From Nannobrachium achirus (lineage: Eukaryota; Chordata; Actinopteri; Myctophiformes; Myctophidae): a stretch of 64,000 bases of DNA. The notes below the pieces were generated by a model. That model was not told where the DNA came from and did no database searches. It saw nothing but the letters and a program-made list of their open reading frames with translations. Location: assembly GCA_963921795.1 (NCBI GenBank), contig OY997649.1, positions 64,673,030 to 64,737,029 of the forward strand. The letters are read 5' to 3'. Position 1 is the first letter of the stretch. Each line of letters starts with the position of its first letter. The position numbers and the translations under genes are program-made. Positions 1-64,000 of the stretch are shown piece after piece.

Positions 1-419
1 GTGAAGTTTTTAATTATACCGACCTGTTGCACATAGAACACACTGTGAAGCTGTTTACAAAAAGTTACAGTACAGTAGCTACTATGGGAAAATAATGCCA
101 TTGGTGTATAAAATACACCAAACTTTATGCACATGTACAGCTGAGATGCTTCTCATTCTCTTTGCTCTTTTGCTTTTGCACTCTCTTTCTTTCCTTAGTC
201 ATTATTACTTATTATTTTATCTTTAGATGTGTCGTTTTCTGTTGTTCTGCTTTATTGTATATATATATATATCACTGCATTGTCTGTAAGGATGCCGAAC
301 AAATACGTTTTACTCTTATGTACCTAACCCTAACCCTAACTCTGTACAAAAGACCTAACAATAAAGTACAACCCCAACCCCCCCTTCAGAGAAACAAATG
401 GTGTTCCAAACACCTGAAA

Positions 420-425
<6 letters not shown>

Positions 426-489
<64 letters not shown>
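426..489. repeat. (TG)n microsatellite
   Basis: About 64 bp of pure TG in the adgrv1 intron 3' of exon 31. Apart from this tract, 1-740 holds AT-rich intron with nothing else recognised. Confidence 0.97.
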
Positions 490-747
490 TTATGATAAGT
501 GAATAAAAGGGGAATTTGATTCAGACTTACTATCCTGTTGATTATCACTCATTATTTTTGGGTCCAGCACCGTGTTTAAATAAACTGCAGGATGTCCATA
601 TCCTACCCTTTTCTTCATATGGATTATGAGAAGTCTCATGCTCAATGTATTGGTGGGATTTGGACCCGGCGGGTCTCCTGCGTAAAGACCAAACAGCTAG
701 CGATCATACAAGAACCAATCACCGCTTGTCTGTCAGTAGAAGAGGAG

Positions 748-977
748 TGTTTACAGTACCTGGGTTCCCAGGTAGGGGGCAGTACAGAGTGTTTACAGTA
801 CCTGGGTTCCCAGGTAGGGGGCAGTACAGAGTGTTAACAGTACCTGGGTGTCCAGGTAGGGGGCAGTTTTTACAGTACCTGGGTGCCCAGGTAGGGGGCA
901 GCGCAGTAATAGAGGAGTGTTTACATACCTGGGTGCCCAGTAGGGGGCAGTACAGTAATAGAGGAGTGTTTACATAC
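748..977. repeat. Minisatellite made of exon 31 end plus donor
   Basis: About five to six units of 35-50 bp containing CTGGGTTCCCAGGTAGGGGG or CTGGGTGCCCAGGTAGGGGG. On the minus strand each unit carries CCCAG/GTACTGT or CCCAG/GTATGT, a copy of the exon 31 end and 5' splice site. It begins directly at the true donor (977). Confidence 0.85.
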
Positions 978-60528
<59,551 letters not shown>

Positions 60529-60620
60529 CTGATGAGGACACACAGGATCAGTGGGGGGGCCAAGTACTCACATTTTAGACTTGGGTCAAAGTATCAGTAC
60601 TGTGTAATGCCTTAATACAT

Positions 60621-61064
60621 GGGTCTTTAACAGGGGGTCCGGAACCCCTAGGGGGTCCTCAGAGTTACTACAGGGGGTCCTCCAAATCTTTGAGTGATAG
60701 AACCTTTTTTTTCTCCTTATTTATATTAACCACTTGAACCCTAGTGTCCATATTCTGAGAACTTTAGCCAAAAATAGCAGATCTACAAGCTCACAACGCC
60801 TCACACTGCGTTGTAGATCTGCTATTTTCGGCAAAGCACTTTGGTGTAGAGGGGAAAAAGAGCAGACTAAGTACAGAGTGAAAGGTCAAGTTTATTACGT
60901 ATGACAAGTGGTTAAATATCTGAAAACACAAATTGACATGAATCCAAAATACACTGATGATTGTGCCGTCAAACGATGAAACGATATGGTATGGCTTGTG
61001 GGGGTCCCTGCTTCATCTCTCTCTCAACTAAAGGGTCCTTGGCCTAAAAACGTTGAAGACCCCT
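60621..61064. mobile_element. hAT-like element of the GGGTCTTCAACAGGGGGTCC family
   Basis: Left end GGGTCTTTAACAGGGGGTCC, right end ACGTTGAAGACCCC. It carries a palindromic hairpin at 60770-60830. Other members are 35882-36935 and 41201-43261. Confidence 0.6.
60770..60830. repeat. Palindromic hairpin in a hAT-like element
   Basis: AAAATAGCAGATCTACAAGC pairs with a right arm shortened to GCGTTGTAGATCTGCTATTT. The outer flanks TTAGCCA and CGGCAAA also match those of 36041-36107. Confidence 0.8.
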
Positions 61065-61465
61065 GGGTTAAAATATTTTTAAAATAGCAGATCCACAAGC
61101 TCACAACGCGGCGCTTCTCTCTACTTTGGGTCCTGGGCAAACATCTACAGCAATTTCTCATTTGGGTCTTGCGCTAAAAAGTATGGGAACCACTGTACTA
61201 GTGCAGAGGTTCTCAACCTTTTCAGGCTGCGACCCCCCAAAATAATCATCATATTTGAACTGGGGACCCCCCCCACCTTGACAAGCATGTTGTATTAGGG
61301 CTCAAGTGGTAAAAATGCTTGCTTCTTTTTGGGCTTGTTTTCATAGACTAGGTTTGCTTGTTTCACTCACAAGATCTGGCAACACTGGGTCTAATTTAAT
61401 GACTAACTGAATGGAGAAACAGCTTAGTGCATGCCATGCGACACAGCTCATGGACATGGAAGAAA

Positions 61466-61620
<155 letters not shown>

Positions 61621-62019
61621 ACAAAAACCTTTCTTTTTTTAAGCCTGGAGTGTATTTCTAAATTGGGTTTGGTGGTTGGCGTTGTGCTGACAGCACGTTC
61701 GCCTGTGCTCTCACAAAAACCCAAATAATAGGAAGCTGCAAACCTTCAACACAGAAAGTTAAAATTAAACCCTCTCCCAGTGCCCTGCTTTAATTCTTTA
61801 TATAAAGCAACGTCTCTCTCCAGAACAGCCTTTAATGAACGCTGGCAGCTTCAACTGGAAAAACACATTCACATTTCTTTACTCAAGTACAATTATCAAT
61901 ACTGCAATGTAGAAATACTCAGGAATTCAAAATGTACTTGAGTACAAATGTATTGGCATCAAAATGCACTTAAAGTACCAAAACTAAAAGTCATTACGCA
62001 GAATTCGCAAGTCCTCCGT

Positions 62020-62420
62020 GTCATCAGCGCCCACATTGGGGGGGTGGGGTTGGCGATAGGGCCTTTCTATGTGGAGTTTGCATGTTCTCCCCGTGTCTCC
62101 TAGGGTTGATACCCTCACAAAAACATGCAGTAATCCTGGTCTCTATAATGCCTCCCCCTGGCCAGCCGGGGCGCCTGATGGAGAGGGAAAGGAACTGGTT
62201 GGAATAACGTGTTCCTTCCACGCACTACGTCCAAACCGGGGAAATCCCCACTGTCAGGTGAAAAGAAACAACTTAGACTCCTCATGCATAGAAGGAAGCA
62301 TGAGGTCTCCCCGGGCACGGCAGAGGGAGAGCAGAGCCCAGGATTACATAGGCAACTGGCACTGGGTGAAAAATGGGTTACAAAATTGTGTGATAAAATT
62401 TATATTTAAAAAAAAAGAAT
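62020..62420 (+). mobile_element. SINE, 5' truncated copy
   Basis: Same sequence as the minus-strand SINE body at 42440-42830 followed by its tail (compare 41570-41620), in the opposite orientation. It lacks the tRNA-like head. It ends in an A-rich run near 62415. Confidence 0.7.
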
Positions 62421-62839
62421 TCGCAAGTTCTCAAATATACAGTATAACAAATTTTAAAAAATCCTTTGAAAATAGCAGATCTGCTACTATTTTCATATAG
62501 CTTAAGTATATACAGGGCTGAGGTGGTTAATGTATGTTTCTAATAATTATAATCTACAAAGTAACTATAGTGACTAAAGTTTTAAAATAATGGTAGTGGA
62601 GTAAAAAGTGTAATATTTAAGTCTGAGATGTAGAGGGGTAGCGAAGTAAAAGTATTATCGGAAATACTCCAGTAAAGTAAAAGTACCTGAAAAAGTACAG
62701 TACTTGAGTAAATGTACTTAGTTACTTTGCTACACTGCTTCTCCATAACAACCTTAATGAAAGCTGGCAGCTTCAACAGAAACCCCAGCTTCATGTTGGA
62801 TGCTCCCCCCCCCCCCCCCCTCCCTCCCCCCCTCTACAG

Positions 62840-63212
62840 CCTAAACACACAACATGTTGGATGCTTCCTTTACAGCCTAAACACACAACATGTTGGATGC
62901 TTCCTTTACAGCCTAAACACACAACATGTTGGATGCTTCCTTTACAGCCTAAACACACAACATGTTGGATGCTTCCTTTACAGCCTAAACACACAACATG
63001 TTGGATGCTTCCTTTACAGCCTAAACACACAACATGTTGGATGCTTCCTTTACAGCCTAAACACACAACATGTTGGATGCTTCCTTTACAGCCTAAACAC
63101 ACAACATGTTGGATGCTTCCTTTACAGCCTAAACACACAACATGTTGGATGCTTCCTTTACAGCCTAAACACACAACATGTTGGATGCTTCCTTTACAGC
63201 CTAAACACACAA
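62840..63212. repeat. 36-bp minisatellite, about 10 copies
   Basis: Unit TTTACAGCCTAAACACACAA plus CATGTTGGATGCTTCC, nearly perfect. It encodes a 12-residue repeat on both strands only by chance; no gene context. Confidence 0.95.
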
Positions 63213-63429
63213 CATAATCACCAGACCATTAGTGGGAGGAGAGGTAAAAATAGACACCGCTCGCCTGCTTGGCCCTTTGGCTTAGCGACGACGGCCTGGA
63301 GGGAAACAAAGGGGAATACAAGCGAGGGACAATGAGACGGACAGATGTAGAAAAGAAAAAGGAAAAGAAAGGCTCACAGGAAGAAAAGAAAGAAAGGGAA
63401 GGTTGATGGAAACTCCTTGAGAGAGGAGA

Positions 63430-63793
63430 GGAGCAGGGGGTACAAGGATTCACTGCTTTATTAACCTATGTTTCTATGTCAGTGGTGCTCAAACCTTTTC
63501 ATGTCAAGGACCCCCAAAATGATATGTATTTGGCCACGGACCCCCATCTCAAAATATTTAGTTCCAGGGACCCCCCAGAAGCTACATTTGAGTTGCAAAT
63601 ATTCGCTTAAAAAAATAAGATTTGCACACGTTTTCATGACTAAAAGAAAAACAAAAAACAAAAAAACAGATCTACAAGCTCGTAGTGCCGCGCTGTGAGC
63701 TTGTATATCTGCTATTTTTCAATAGTTAAAGTATAAAATAATGAAGGCCCCCCCCCCCCCTCCCCCCCCCCCCCCCCCGTGTGACGCCCCTGG
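63430..63793. mobile_element. MITE of CAGGGGCGTCACA family, damaged left end
   Basis: Right end GTGTGACGCCCCTG with poly-C run 63749-63778. The interior CAAGGACCCCCAAAATGATA matches 54540-54580, and a palindrome lies at 63664-63717. The left end begins at a GGGGGTACAAGGATTCACTG joint. Confidence 0.55.
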
Positions 63794-64000
63794 AGAGGAG
63801 GATGAAGGGCACGATTGCAAATTTAAGTTGATGATTAATTGTCATGATTCATCATGATTGCGATGAATGATTTAATTGTGTTTTTGGCATTGAACATTGG
63901 AACATCAGTATGAATACAAATGTAATTTTGTAAAAAAAATAAATTGACATATTTCAACATGTAAAAATGGCATTTGGGTCTCCATCCGGAATCAATGGGG

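Noticed and set aside
62712-63335. ORFs of 12-residue repeats on both strands
   Set aside because: 36-bp minisatellite with a unit length divisible by 3; no start context or homology.

Overview
The window is vertebrate, almost certainly teleost, nuclear DNA. Genes are split into short phase-matched exons with GT/AG junctions, and introns are crowded with non-LTR retrotransposon tails, hAT-type short elements, a SINE and long micro- and minisatellites. No prokaryotic gene organisation is visible.

The main content is one very large gene on the minus strand, adgrv1 (GPR98/VLGR1/MASS1), the giant adhesion GPCR of hair-cell ankle links and the photoreceptor periciliary membrane (Usher syndrome 2C in humans). 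I could place 31 consecutive internal exons between 60528 and 978. They total 6270 bp (2090 codons). Every exon phase matches its neighbour and no stop interrupts the chain. The 5' two thirds encode repeated Calx-beta modules with acidic calcium-binding motifs (DDE/DDQ). The 3' part encodes the GAIN region, a GPS motif with the His-Leu-Ser cleavage triplet (exons 29-30) and the start of the seven-helix domain (TM1 and the ICL1/TM2 region, exons 30-31). The true N-terminus and the remaining transmembrane helices lie outside the window.

A second, intact, intronless gene of 376 codons (26714-27844, plus strand) sits inside an adgrv1 intron. It is a diverged retrocopy of klhdc3, a kelch-repeat substrate receptor for a cullin-2 ubiquitin ligase.

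Layout: 1-4600 TM1/TM2 and GPS exons with a 1.55 kb 23-bp minisatellite; 7.6-12.4 kb GAIN exons with a 45-bp minisatellite; 17-30 kb distal Calx-beta exons, the 55-bp and 21-bp arrays, LINE fragments and the klhdc3 retrogene; 32.3-35.3 kb a 2.9 kb array of about 60 copies of an exon end; 36-50 kb Calx-beta exons among MITEs; 50-57 kb three more arrays, one telomere-like; 57-60.5 kb the most 5' exons found; 60.5-64 kb intron.

Two patterns are not explained by ordinary annotation. First, at least eight adgrv1 exon edges have been tandemly duplicated together with their splice site, giving arrays of 2 to about 60 copies of authentic 5' or 3' splice sites next to the true one. In one array (45 bp, 17 copies) the unit keeps the reading frame open, so alternative donor choice would add 15-residue blocks. 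Second, a palindromic hairpin of about 60-75 bp, with conserved arms (core AGATCTACAAGCTCACAAC) and a variable GC-rich centre, occurs more than 30 times in 64 kb. It is embedded in at least five different families of terminal-inverted-repeat elements.
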